This document shows, piece after piece, positions 42,625-50,566 of a stretch of DNA of 64,000 bases. Origin of the DNA: JBCBTD01 sp039818825 (GTDB lineage Bacteria > Pseudomonadota > Alphaproteobacteria > Geminicoccales > Geminicoccaceae). A program made the position numbers and the translations under genes. How positions within the stretch are numbered: position 1 is the stretch's first letter; each line of letters opens with the position of its first letter. The DNA lies in assembly GCA_039818825.1 (NCBI GenBank), contig JBCBTD010000010.1:29805-93804 (forward strand). The letters run 5' to 3'. Under the pieces are notes generated by a model that was given only the letters and a program-made list of their open reading frames with translations, had not been told where the DNA came from and did not search any database.

Positions 42625-43824
42625 GTGCAAGACCCGCTGAAGGGCGTCCGCGTTCTCGATCTGACCAACGTGCTCGCGGGGCCGTTCTGCTGCCACCAGC
42701 TCGCCCATCTCGGTGCAGACGTCGTCAAGGTCGAGGCCGTGGGCCGCGGTGATCTGGCGCGGCAGCTCGGCGCCGACCCGGCGCTCAACGACCGGCTGAT
42801 GGGCGTGTCCTTTCTCGCCCAGAACGCCGGCAAGCGATCCGTCACGCTGAATCTCAAGCACCCCGACGGCAAGGCTCTGTTCGAACGCCTCGTGGCCGGT
42901 GCCGACGTCGTCGTCGAGAACTTCCGTCCAGGCGTGATGGACCGGCTGGGCGTCGGCTGGGAGGCGTTGCGGATCGAGAACCCCAAGCTGGTGTATTGCG
43001 CGATCTCGGGCTTCGGCCAGGACGGTCCTTGGACCGATCGGCCAGCCTACGACCAGATCATTCAAGGCGCTGCCGGCGTCATGGCCGTCACCGGCGATGC
43101 TGCGGGCGAGCCGACGCGGGTCGGGTTTCCGCTGGCCGACACGATCGGTGGGATGACGGCCGCCTTCGCCATCTGTGCGGCATTGCAGGGCCGTGCTCGG
43201 CAGGGCGGCACGTTCATCGACGTGTCGATGTTGGAATCGGTTCTGGCGACGATGGGCTGGGCGGTTTCGAACTGGCTGATCGCCGGCGTCCGGCCCCACC
43301 GCCAGGGCAACGAGAACCCGACCTCGGCACCGTCCGGTGCGTTCCGCGCCAAGGACGGATTGGTCAACATTGCTGCCAACAAGGACGAGCAATGGCAGGC
43401 GTTGGCGCGTCACCTGGGTCGCGAGGACCTTTTGGACCACAGGCACTACGCCACCCGGGAGAGCCGGAAGGTCAACCGCCACGCTTTGCGACGCGAGCTC
43501 GAGATCGTGCTCCAGGCCCGGCCGGCACGTGAGTGGGCTCGCGAGCTGAGCCGCCTGGGCGTCCCGGCTGGCGCCGTCATGGACGTGCCCGAGATCCTGG
43601 ATCACGACGTCATCGCCGGCCGTGACATGGTGGCCGAGTATCCGGCGCCACCCGGCGTCGGGCGGAACGTCCGGACCGTCAGAACCGGCGTGAAGCTCGA
43701 CGGCAAGGCGCCGAGCGTGGCATCGCCGCCGCCGAGGTTGGGTGAGCACAACGACGAGGTCTACGGGGCGTTGGGCTTGAGCCTCGACGACATCGAGCGT
43801 TTGCGCCAGGAGGGGGTGATTTGA
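42625..43824 (+). CDS. CoA-transferase family III (CaiB/BaiF type)
   Basis: This enzyme moves CoA between acyl groups and carboxylic acids. It has 399 residues from the GTG at 42625, which follows a GGAGGGGAG box. Family landmarks are GVRVLDLTNVLAGPFCCHQL near residue 6, ADVVKVEAVGRGD, NLKHPDGKALFERL and GFGQDGPWTDRPAYDQIIQG (about 131-150). Its stop overlaps the next gene's TTG (TTGA). Placed before a citryl-CoA-lyase-like gene and a carboxylate importer, it probably activates the imported acid. Confidence 0.92.
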   Translation: MQDPLKGVRVLDLTNVLAGPFCCHQLAHLGADVVKVEAVGRGDLARQLGADPALNDRLMGVSFLAQNAGKRSVTLNLKHPDGKALFERLVAGADVVVENFRPGVMDRLGVGWEALRIENPKLVYCAISGFGQDGPWTDRPAYDQIIQGAAGVMAVTGDAAGEPTRVGFPLADTIGGMTAAFAICAALQGRARQGGTFIDVSMLESVLATMGWAVSNWLIAGVRPHRQGNENPTSAPSGAFRAKDGLVNIAANKDEQWQALARHLGREDLLDHRHYATRESRKVNRHALRRELEIVLQARPAREWARELSRLGVPAGAVMDVPEILDHDVIAGRDMVAEYPAPPGVGRNVRTVRTGVKLDGKAPSVASPPPRLGEHNDEVYGALGLSLDDIERLRQEGVI

Positions 43825-44678
43825 GCGGCAACGGGGCAAGCGACGCCGGACAGGACGTGGCCGACTGGTGGCGGACGTCGATCATCGACATGGCGCCGGG
43901 TGTGATCAAATTCCGTGGCCACCACATCCAGGAACTGATTGGGACGGCCAGCTTCCCGGAAATGATCTGGTTGCTCACCCGCGGCAGGATGCCTAGTCCT
44001 GGCGAGGCCCGGTTGCTGGAGGCGGCGCTGGTGGCTGCGGTCGATCACGGGCCGCAGGCGCCGTCGATCGCCTGCGCCAGGATGGCCGTCACCTGTGGCC
44101 TAGGTCTGAACGGGGCGCTGGCCTCAGCCGTCAATCTCCTCGACGACGTCCATGGCGGTGCCGGCGAACAGGCGGTCGAGCTCTACGGTCGGATCGACGC
44201 AACGATCGCCGCCGGCACCGCGGCCGGCGATGCGACGGCGAGGGTCGTCGACGCCTGGCAGGACGAGCATGGTCGGTTCGTTCCGGGCTTTGGTCACCGC
44301 TTCCACAAGCCCGTCGACCCGCGAGCGCCCCGGCTCTTGGCGCTGGTCGACGAAGCCGCGAGCGAGGGCGTCGTCACCGGCCGTTTCGCCACGATCGGGC
44401 GGAGCGTTCAAGCGCTCCTGAACGATCGGGCCGGCAAGGCGGTGCCGATGAACATCGACGGCGCCACGGCGGTGATCTACGCCGAACTGGGCTTTCCACC
44501 GCCGCTCGCCCGTGGGCTCTTCTGCCTGTCCCGATCGGTCGGCGTGATCGCCCATGGTTGGGAACAAATGCAGCAAGGTGGGCGCAACAAGGGGCCGACT
44601 CCGCCGCATTACCGGTGGACGTACGACGGTCCTGGTCCCATCGTGACAGAAACGACGACTCAGGGAGACGACCTTTGA
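43821..44678 (+). CDS. Citrate synthase-like protein, citryl-CoA lyase type
   Basis: This 285-residue protein has a short citrate-synthase fold lacking the large N-terminal part, as in citryl-CoA lyases. DMAPGVIKFRGHHIQELIG near residue 23 and DDVHGGAGEQAVEL near 107 include one catalytic histidine, and PGFGHRFHKPVDPRAPRLL near 155 includes the second. The TTG start overlaps the CoA-transferase stop and has a strong AGGAGGGGG box. It probably cleaves a hydroxyacyl-CoA such as a citryl- or citramalyl-CoA analogue to acetyl-CoA and an oxoacid (inference). Confidence 0.85.
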   Translation: MSGNGASDAGQDVADWWRTSIIDMAPGVIKFRGHHIQELIGTASFPEMIWLLTRGRMPSPGEARLLEAALVAAVDHGPQAPSIACARMAVTCGLGLNGALASAVNLLDDVHGGAGEQAVELYGRIDATIAAGTAAGDATARVVDAWQDEHGRFVPGFGHRFHKPVDPRAPRLLALVDEAASEGVVTGRFATIGRSVQALLNDRAGKAVPMNIDGATAVIYAELGFPPPLARGLFCLSRSVGVIAHGWEQMQQGGRNKGPTPPHYRWTYDGPGPIVTETTTQGDDL

Positions 44679-45640
44679 AGATGTTGTCGACGACGCGCGG
44701 CTTGATGGTGGCCGCGGCACTCGTTGGTACGCCGGCGATGGCCGCGGACATCGAGGAAATCCACTTCCTCGTGCCCGGCGGCGCGGGTGGTGGTTGGGAC
44801 GGCACCGCCCGCGGGACGGGTGAGGCGCTGACCAAGTCCGGCATCGTTGGCTCCGCCACCTACGAGAACATGTCGGGCGGCGGCGGCGGCAAGGCGATCG
44901 CCCATCTGATCGAAACGGCAGACACGCAGCAAAGCACGCTGATGGTCAATTCGACGCCGATCGTCATCCGCTCGCTGCAAGGCATGTTTCCCCAGAGCTT
45001 CCGGGACCTCACGCCGGTCGCGGGGACCATCGGCGACTACGCGGCCATAGTCGTGAAGGCCGACTCGCCCCACGAGGACTTCTCCAGCTTGGTCGCCGCG
45101 TTCGAGGAAGATCCGTCGTCGGTGGCGATCGGCGGCGGTTCCGTTGCCGGCGGCATGGATCACCTCGTCGCAGCGCTGGTCATGCGTGAAGCGGGCGCCG
45201 ATCCCACCAAGGTCAAGTACATCCCCTACGATGCCGGCGGTAAGGCGATGGCCGGTCTGTTGACCGGCGAGACCCAGGCCCTGTCGACCGGCTTCAGCGA
45301 AGCCGTCGATCTGGCCTCCCAGGGCGAAGTTCGGGTCTTGTGCGTGACCGCCGCGGAGCGGCTCGCCGACGCGCCTGACGTTGCCACCTGCACGGAGCTC
45401 GGCTCCAGCGCGGAGTTCGTCAACTGGCGCGGCTTCTTCGGTCCGCCTGGCCTCTCCGAGGAGCAGCAGGCCGCGTTCGTCGCCGCCTTCGAGCAAATGT
45501 ACGACACGCCGGAATGGGAGGCCGTCAGGTCGCGCAACGGTTGGGTCGAGATCTTCAACCCCGGCGACGACTTCGTCGTCTTCCTGGAAGCCCAAGAAGG
45601 GCAGGTCGGCGATCTGATGCGCGAGCTCGGCTTCCTCTGA
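44675..45640 (+). CDS. Tripartite tricarboxylate transporter substrate-binding protein (TctC/Bug family), system 2
   Basis: This is a periplasmic receptor of 321 residues. The TTG at 44675 is preferred because it overlaps the upstream stop and is well spaced from a GGGAG box; an ATG at 44681 would be too far. The signal peptide is LMVAAALVGTPAMAAD. GGAGGGWDGTARGTGEALTK near residue 37 and ENMSGGGGGKAIA near 66 are family loops. It is part of the CoA-transferase operon and is followed by a strong hairpin. Confidence 0.9.
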   Translation: MKMLSTTRGLMVAAALVGTPAMAADIEEIHFLVPGGAGGGWDGTARGTGEALTKSGIVGSATYENMSGGGGGKAIAHLIETADTQQSTLMVNSTPIVIRSLQGMFPQSFRDLTPVAGTIGDYAAIVVKADSPHEDFSSLVAAFEEDPSSVAIGGGSVAGGMDHLVAALVMREAGADPTKVKYIPYDAGGKAMAGLLTGETQALSTGFSEAVDLASQGEVRVLCVTAAERLADAPDVATCTELGSSAEFVNWRGFFGPPGLSEEQQAAFVAAFEQMYDTPEWEAVRSRNGWVEIFNPGDDFVVFLEAQEGQVGDLMRELGFL

Positions 45641-45652
45641 GCCCGATACGGG

Positions 45653-45686
45653 CACCCGCGAGCCGGCGGTCGCCGGCTCGCGGGTG
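45653..45686 (+). repeat. Strong 15-bp hairpin between binding-protein and membrane genes
   Basis: CACCCGCGAGCCGGC (45653-45667) pairs perfectly with 45672-45686 around the loop GGTC. There is no T-run. Its place between tctC-like and tctB-like genes fits an mRNA-stabilising or partial-termination element that lets the receptor be made in excess. Confidence 0.7.
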
Positions 45687-45710
45687 GTCCGGCTGTCCGA
45701 GGAGACGTCG

Positions 45711-46175
45711 ATGCTGCTGTCCAAGGACCGCATCGGGGCGCTGCTGTTGCTCGTATTCTGCTGTGCCTATTGGTACCTGACGTACGACATCCGCATGCTG
45801 CCGTTCCAAGAGGCGCAGGCGTTCAACGCCCAGACCATGCCAGAGGCGTTGTCGGTGCTCGGCGTCGGCTTGTCGCTGCTGTTGCTGCTCTTTCCGGGCA
45901 GCCACGAGCGGCTCGACGTCCGTGGCTTCAATTGGGGTGTCGGCTTCGCCATGCTTGCCCTGATGGTTGCCTACGGGCTGACCTTGCGGCCGCTCGGCTT
46001 CATCCTCTCCACGTCGCTGTTCCTGATCGGCGGCTACGTCGCGCTCGGCGAGCGGCGGCCGCTCATCCTCGTGGCCGCTTCGGTGCCGCTCGTCGTCGCG
46101 TTCTGGCTGCTGATGACCCAGGGGCTCGACATCTACATCGATCCGGTGCCCGGGTTGCTCAAGCGTGGTTGGTGA
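45711..46175 (+). CDS. Tripartite tricarboxylate transporter small membrane subunit (TctB), system 2
   Basis: This is a four-helix membrane protein of 154 residues from the ATG at 45711 with a GAGGAG box. The segments are IGALLLLVFCCAYWYLTYDI, ALSVLGVGLSLLLLLFPG, WGVGFAMLALMVAYGLTL and LVAASVPLVVAFWLLMTQGL. LRPLGFILSTSLFLIGGYVA is typical of TctB. It lies between the receptor and the large permease of the same operon. Confidence 0.87.
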   Translation: MLLSKDRIGALLLLVFCCAYWYLTYDIRMLPFQEAQAFNAQTMPEALSVLGVGLSLLLLLFPGSHERLDVRGFNWGVGFAMLALMVAYGLTLRPLGFILSTSLFLIGGYVALGERRPLILVAASVPLVVAFWLLMTQGLDIYIDPVPGLLKRGW

Positions 46176-46178
46176 ACG

Positions 46179-47717
46179 GTGCTCGAAGGCATTCTGATCG
46201 GTCTCGGGACCGCGCTCACGTTCCAGAACCTGCTGATGGTCATGGTCGGCTGTCTGGTCGGCACCTTCATCGGCATGTTGCCCGGCCTCGGGCCGATGTC
46301 GGCCATCGCGTTGATGATCCCGATTGCGATCGGTTTCGATCCTGCGGCCGGGATCATCCTCATGGCTGCGGTCTACTATGGCGCGATCTTCGGCGGTTCG
46401 ACGTCGTCGATCCTCATCAACGCCCCTGGTGTCGCATCGACGGTCGCAACGTCGTTCGACGGCTACCCGCTGGCCAAGCAGGGCCATGCCGGCAAAGCCT
46501 TGGCGATCGCCGCCTACTCGTCGTTTGCTGGCGGCGTGCTCGGGGCCTTGCTGCTGCTGGTCGCTGCACCGCGGCTGGCCGAGGTCTCGTTGGCGTTCCA
46601 GTCGACCGACTACTTCGCGCTGATGGTCCTCGGGCTGACGGCGGTCGCGGCGTTCGCCGGCAAAGGCCAGGTCCTCAAGGCGTTCTTGATGACCATCGTC
46701 GGCCTGATGCTGTCGACCGTCGGCACCGACCAGACCCAGGGTGTCCAGCGCTTCACCCTCGGTATGATCGACTTGTTGGATGGCGTGTCGTTCCTGTTGC
46801 TGGCGATGGCCACGTTCGCCCTCAGCGAAGCGTTCATGGGGGTGCTGAAACCCAAGAGCGACGAGGACCGTCAACGTGAGCTGGATGCCCAACGGAGCGT
46901 AGGCTCGATGGCGGTCTCCGCGGGCGAGGTGCGGGAGATCGCTCCGGTGGTCGGCCGGTCGTCGGTGCTCGGTTTCCTGATCGGCGTGCTGCCGGGCGCC
47001 GGTGCTACCATCGCCAGTTTCCTCGCCTACGGCACCGAACAGCGGGTCGCTGGCAAGGCCAAGGGGGCACTGTTCGGCAAAGGTTCGGTCCGCGGCCTTG
47101 CCGCACCCGAATCAGCCAACAACGCTGCGGCGACGGGTTCGTTCGTGCCGCTCCTGACGCTCGGCATTCCCGGTTCCGGGACGACCGCGATCATGCTCGG
47201 CGCCCTCATCTCCTACGGCATCCAGCCGGGCCCGCGCCTCTATCTCGATCAGCCCGACGTCTTTTGGTCCGTCATCATCTCCATGTGGATCGGCAATATC
47301 GTCCTGTTGATCCTCAATCTGCCGTTGATCCCCTATATCGCGCGGATTCTGGCGATTCCTGGCCGGTTTCTCCTGCCGTTGATCTTCTTCTTCTCGCTGA
47401 TCGGCGTTTACTTCGTCAGCTTCAACACCTTCGACATCCACATGATGGTGGTGTTCGCGGTGGCGGCGGTCGGCCTGCGTCTCTTGGGCTTTCCGATGGC
47501 GCCGATGATCCTCGGCTACATCCTCGGCGGCATGATGGAGGAGAACCTCCGCCGCGCGCTCCTCATCAACGACGACAGCTGGGCGTTTTTGTGGGAACGC
47601 CCGCTGACCTTGACCATTCTGTTGCTGGCGGCGGCGACGATCGTTCTGCCGGCGGTCCTGCCGAAGATCGGCGCCATGCTCGGCCGTCGGCGGGAGACGG
47701 CGGGGGAGGGCGGTTGA
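46179..47717 (+). CDS. Tripartite tricarboxylate transporter large permease (TctA), system 2
   Basis: This is the principal permease, 512 residues with about twelve helices, from a GTG three bases after the tctB-like stop. The two TctA repeats are plain: GMLPGLGPMSAIALMIPIAI near residue 30 with YGGSTSSI-like YGAIFGGSTSSILINAPG near 67, and GVLPGAGATIASFLAYGTEQ near 270 with ESANNAAATGSFVPLLTLG near 309. It completes the operon that starts with the CoA transferase. Confidence 0.93.
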   Translation: MLEGILIGLGTALTFQNLLMVMVGCLVGTFIGMLPGLGPMSAIALMIPIAIGFDPAAGIILMAAVYYGAIFGGSTSSILINAPGVASTVATSFDGYPLAKQGHAGKALAIAAYSSFAGGVLGALLLLVAAPRLAEVSLAFQSTDYFALMVLGLTAVAAFAGKGQVLKAFLMTIVGLMLSTVGTDQTQGVQRFTLGMIDLLDGVSFLLLAMATFALSEAFMGVLKPKSDEDRQRELDAQRSVGSMAVSAGEVREIAPVVGRSSVLGFLIGVLPGAGATIASFLAYGTEQRVAGKAKGALFGKGSVRGLAAPESANNAAATGSFVPLLTLGIPGSGTTAIMLGALISYGIQPGPRLYLDQPDVFWSVIISMWIGNIVLLILNLPLIPYIARILAIPGRFLLPLIFFFSLIGVYFVSFNTFDIHMMVVFAVAAVGLRLLGFPMAPMILGYILGGMMEENLRRALLINDDSWAFLWERPLTLTILLLAAATIVLPAVLPKIGAMLGRRRETAGEGG

Positions 47718-47723
47718 CCCTCA

Positions 47724-47749
47724 GCGTCCGACCGAGCCGCAGCGGACGC
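47724..47749. terminator. Hairpin between convergent tctA-like and LamG-CTERM genes
   Basis: GCGTCCG (47724-47730) and CGGACGC (47743-47749) form a perfect 7-bp stem with a 12-base loop, just after the tctA-like stop. It lies in the only gap between two converging genes. A T-run is absent. Confidence 0.4.
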
Positions 47750-47781
47750 CCAAGGCGACGGGATGTGGTGACGACGAGCGA

Positions 47782-48672
47782 TCAGGTCGCGACTCTGCGC
47801 TGGGCGATGACGAGCGCGGTCAGTGCGGCGCCGAAGAGCGCGAGCGCTGGCGGCGCTGGTGTTGCCAATAGCCGAAGCTCGTCCTCCGACAGGACGCGGC
47901 CGTAGATCCGCACGTCGTCGAGGCTGCCGTGCAGGAAGTAGGCAGGGCGAGCGGAATCGCGGCCGAGATAGAGGTCGGCGAAGGAGATCGAGCTTGGCGA
48001 CGGGTAGGCATTCTGGAAACTGAAGTCGAACGACAGCGGCGCTTGGCGTTCGCCATTGACCCAAAAATCGATCTGCGCCGCGTTGACGTTGTACGTGATC
48101 GCCACGTGCGCCCACTCGTTCCGCGGCGGAACGGCTTCGCGCTTCGTCCACACGACGGGATCGCCGCCGCTGTCGACGCTATGCGTCAGAGCGCCCGAGC
48201 GCATCTCCGGTCGCCAATTGCTGCTGCTGGTGATCGACGTGGTCCAACCGCGTTGCTCGGCGGGACCATTGGTTCCGGGTGGCGTGGCTGGCCGCTTCGT
48301 CAAGATCCCGTGCAGGTAAGGCGTCTCGCCTTCGAGTCGGACGTGATAGGCCAGCGTGTAGTCGGTCTGGGCGAGTCGCAGCTCGGGACTGTCGGGAACG
48401 CGGATGTACGTGTCCTGACCGTTGAACGTGTACGCGCCGCGGCCGACCCGGCCGATCGTCGGCAAGGCGCCATTGATCATCCCGTGGTGTCCATTCCCGC
48501 TCATGTCGCGCGCGTCGACGTCCAGCGGCCACCACGCGATCAAGCCGTCCGTGAGCGAGGCGAGCGACGCCGGCCCGCCGATCGCCGCGGCGTCCGCAGT
48601 TGGGCTGGCGAACGTCCCCGTGACCGTGAAAAGCGCACCTGCAACCAGGGTCCGACCGTGTGCCGCATACAT
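47782..48672 (-). CDS. Secreted LamG/concanavalin-like domain protein with PEP-CTERM-type tail
   Basis: This is an exported protein of 296 residues from the ATG at 48672, which has a GAGG box; an upstream ATG at 48699 lacks one. After a signal peptide (TLVAGALFTVTGTFASP) comes a laminin-G-like jelly roll starting DGLIAWWPLDVDARDMSGNG and closing with LHGSLDDVRIYGRVLSEDEL. The end has a CTERM-like sorting tail: TPAPPALALF, a hydrophobic helix, and RRVAT. Such proteins are usually surface or matrix associated and bind sugars. No exosortase is nearby. Confidence 0.82.
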   Translation of the reverse strand: MYAAHGRTLVAGALFTVTGTFASPTADAAAIGGPASLASLTDGLIAWWPLDVDARDMSGNGHHGMINGALPTIGRVGRGAYTFNGQDTYIRVPDSPELRLAQTDYTLAYHVRLEGETPYLHGILTKRPATPPGTNGPAEQRGWTTSITSSSNWRPEMRSGALTHSVDSGGDPVVWTKREAVPPRNEWAHVAITYNVNAAQIDFWVNGERQAPLSFDFSFQNAYPSPSSISFADLYLGRDSARPAYFLHGSLDDVRIYGRVLSEDELRLLATPAPPALALFGAALTALVIAQRRVAT

Positions 48673-48953
48673 GCCGATCCTCAACCTGCGACATATCATG
48701 AATGAATGATGAAATCATAGCGGAATTGGCTCATCCGGTCTACCTGTTCTGGCGGCGTCCAACGCCCGCCCTCGATCGCACGTGTCGGCCGCTGACCTTC
48801 GACGGCTCGAGCGACCTCGTCGATGTCGGCCACCCACGCCACCCGGGCGCGCTCATGGCGACACTGGGTCTGGACGGTGAGCGTCAACCGGTCGACTGTG
48901 AGCCCAGAAGCAGCAAACATCGCACTGCCGTCGTTCACGTGGGAGAACACCCG

Positions 48954-50018
48954 ATGTCTCGTCTCGCCGTCCGTTTGACCGCCGCGTTGGTCGCCTCCAC
49001 CGCGCTCGCAGCGCCTGCGTTGGCGCAGGATCTGGAGCCGGTGACGCTGTCGGTGGTCGGCACCTGGAGCGGGCTGCCGCTGCACCGCCAGTTCGAGCAG
49101 CCCTTCTGGGCCGAGCATCTGCCGGAGGCGTCGGGCGGTGCGATCACGGTCAACCTCACCACCTTCGATCAGATGGGCGTGGCCGGTGGCGACGTTTTCC
49201 GGCTGCTCGATGATGGCGTCTTCGACGTCGGTGCCACCGTCGCCGACTACACCGTCGGCGATGCTCCGGAACTCGAGGGCCTCGACGTCCCACTCGTCGC
49301 CACCGATCCGGCGGATGCTCGGGCGATGGTCGATGCAGCGCGGCCCATGGTCGACGACATCATGGCCGAGCGGTTCGCCTCCAAGCTCTTGGGGATCGCG
49401 CCCTATCCGCCGCAGGTGGTCTTCTGCAAACCGGCGGTGGCCGGCCTGGACGACCTTCGCGGCCTGAAGATCCGGGGCTCCGGGCGGATGACGACCAAGT
49501 TCCTCGAAGCGCTGGGCGCCGAAGGCATCACGCTCGGCTTTGCCGAAGTGCCGGGAGCGCTTGAGCGCGGTGTCATCGACTGTGCCATCACCGGCTCCGG
49601 TTCCGGCTACAGCGCCGGCTGGTGGGAGAGTTCGACGCATCTCATGACCTTGCCGCTCGGCGGCTGGGACCCCGTCGTCACCGCGATGAACCTGGACCGC
49701 TGGGAGAGCCTGTCGCCCGAAATGCAGGCGTTCTTGCAAGAGCAGATCACGACCTACCTCGAACAGCCAGCCTGGGATGCCGCTGACGGCGCGCTGGACG
49801 ACGACATCGCTTGCCTGACCGGCAACGGCGACTGTCCGTTGGGTGATCCTGCGGCGATGACGTTGGTCGAACCCAGCGCCGAGGACTTGGCGCTCGCGGA
49901 GAAGGTGTTGGAGGAGACCGTGCTGCCCGAGTGGGCGCAAAGGGCTGGTCCCGACTGGGCCGAGCGCTGGAATCGAAGCGTCGGCGAAGTGGTCGGCGTC
50001 GAGGTGCCGATCAACTGA
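48954..50018 (+). CDS. TRAP transporter substrate-binding protein (DctP family)
   Basis: This is a periplasmic receptor of 354 residues. The ATG at 48954 has a GGGAGA box and starts a signal peptide (LTAALVASTALAAPALAQ). The ligand-gripping arginine fits LRGLKIRGSGRMTTKFLEAL near residue 165, and LGFAEVPGALERGVIDCAI near 195 is the usual hinge region. It is the first gene of a dctPQM operon. The ligand is probably an organic acid; the neighbouring glcF hints at a hydroxyacid but does not prove it. Confidence 0.88.
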   Translation: MSRLAVRLTAALVASTALAAPALAQDLEPVTLSVVGTWSGLPLHRQFEQPFWAEHLPEASGGAITVNLTTFDQMGVAGGDVFRLLDDGVFDVGATVADYTVGDAPELEGLDVPLVATDPADARAMVDAARPMVDDIMAERFASKLLGIAPYPPQVVFCKPAVAGLDDLRGLKIRGSGRMTTKFLEALGAEGITLGFAEVPGALERGVIDCAITGSGSGYSAGWWESSTHLMTLPLGGWDPVVTAMNLDRWESLSPEMQAFLQEQITTYLEQPAWDAADGALDDDIACLTGNGDCPLGDPAAMTLVEPSAEDLALAEKVLEETVLPEWAQRAGPDWAERWNRSVGEVVGVEVPIN

Positions 50019-50020
50019 GC

Positions 50021-50566
50021 ATGAACGGACTCGTCCGGGCGATCGGCCGGCTGAACCTCCTGATCGCCCGCTTGCTGGGGATCGCGCTCCTCGTCATGGG
50101 TGCGGTGATCATCGTCGAGATCGTGCTTCGCCGCACCGTCGGTAGTCCCTTGGGCGGCTCCGACGAAATCAGCGGCTACGTCATGGCCGCCGTCACGACC
50201 TGGGGGTTCGCCTTCGCCCTGAGCGAGCGCGCGCACGTGCGCATCGACCTCGTTCAGCGGCGCTTGCCGCCGGCTGCGCGCGCCTGGTTGGACGTCTTCG
50301 CCATGGCGGTCATGGCCGCCGTGGCCGGGCTCGTGACCGGCTACGGTTGGCGGGTCCTGGAGAAGACCTTGGATCGCGGCTCGCGGGCCAACACGCCGCT
50401 CGAGACCCCGTTGTGGATCCCCGAGTCGATCTGGTTCGCCGGCTGGGTTTGGTTCACGACGGCCGCAACCCTGCTGCTGATCGCGGCGCTACTCGATGCG
50501 GTTCGGGGGCGTTACGCCGAGGTCGAGACGATCGCCGGCACGCATGGAGGCGAGGGCGAGCGATGA
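50021..50566 (+). CDS. TRAP transporter small permease (DctQ)
   Basis: This is a four-helix membrane subunit of 181 residues. The start is two bases after the receptor stop. The conserved segment SDEISGYVMAAVTTWGFAFA and ERAHVRIDLV identify the DctQ family. It ends in an ATGA overlap with the large permease gene and stabilises that subunit for use of the sodium gradient. Confidence 0.9.
   Translation: MNGLVRAIGRLNLLIARLLGIALLVMGAVIIVEIVLRRTVGSPLGGSDEISGYVMAAVTTWGFAFALSERAHVRIDLVQRRLPPAARAWLDVFAMAVMAAVAGLVTGYGWRVLEKTLDRGSRANTPLETPLWIPESIWFAGWVWFTTAATLLLIAALLDAVRGRYAEVETIAGTHGGEGER

Noticed and set aside
48695..48716. Operator with ATCAT/ATGAT half-sites before the LamG gene
   Set aside because: Five-base arms in a run of ATGA repeats are expected by chance.
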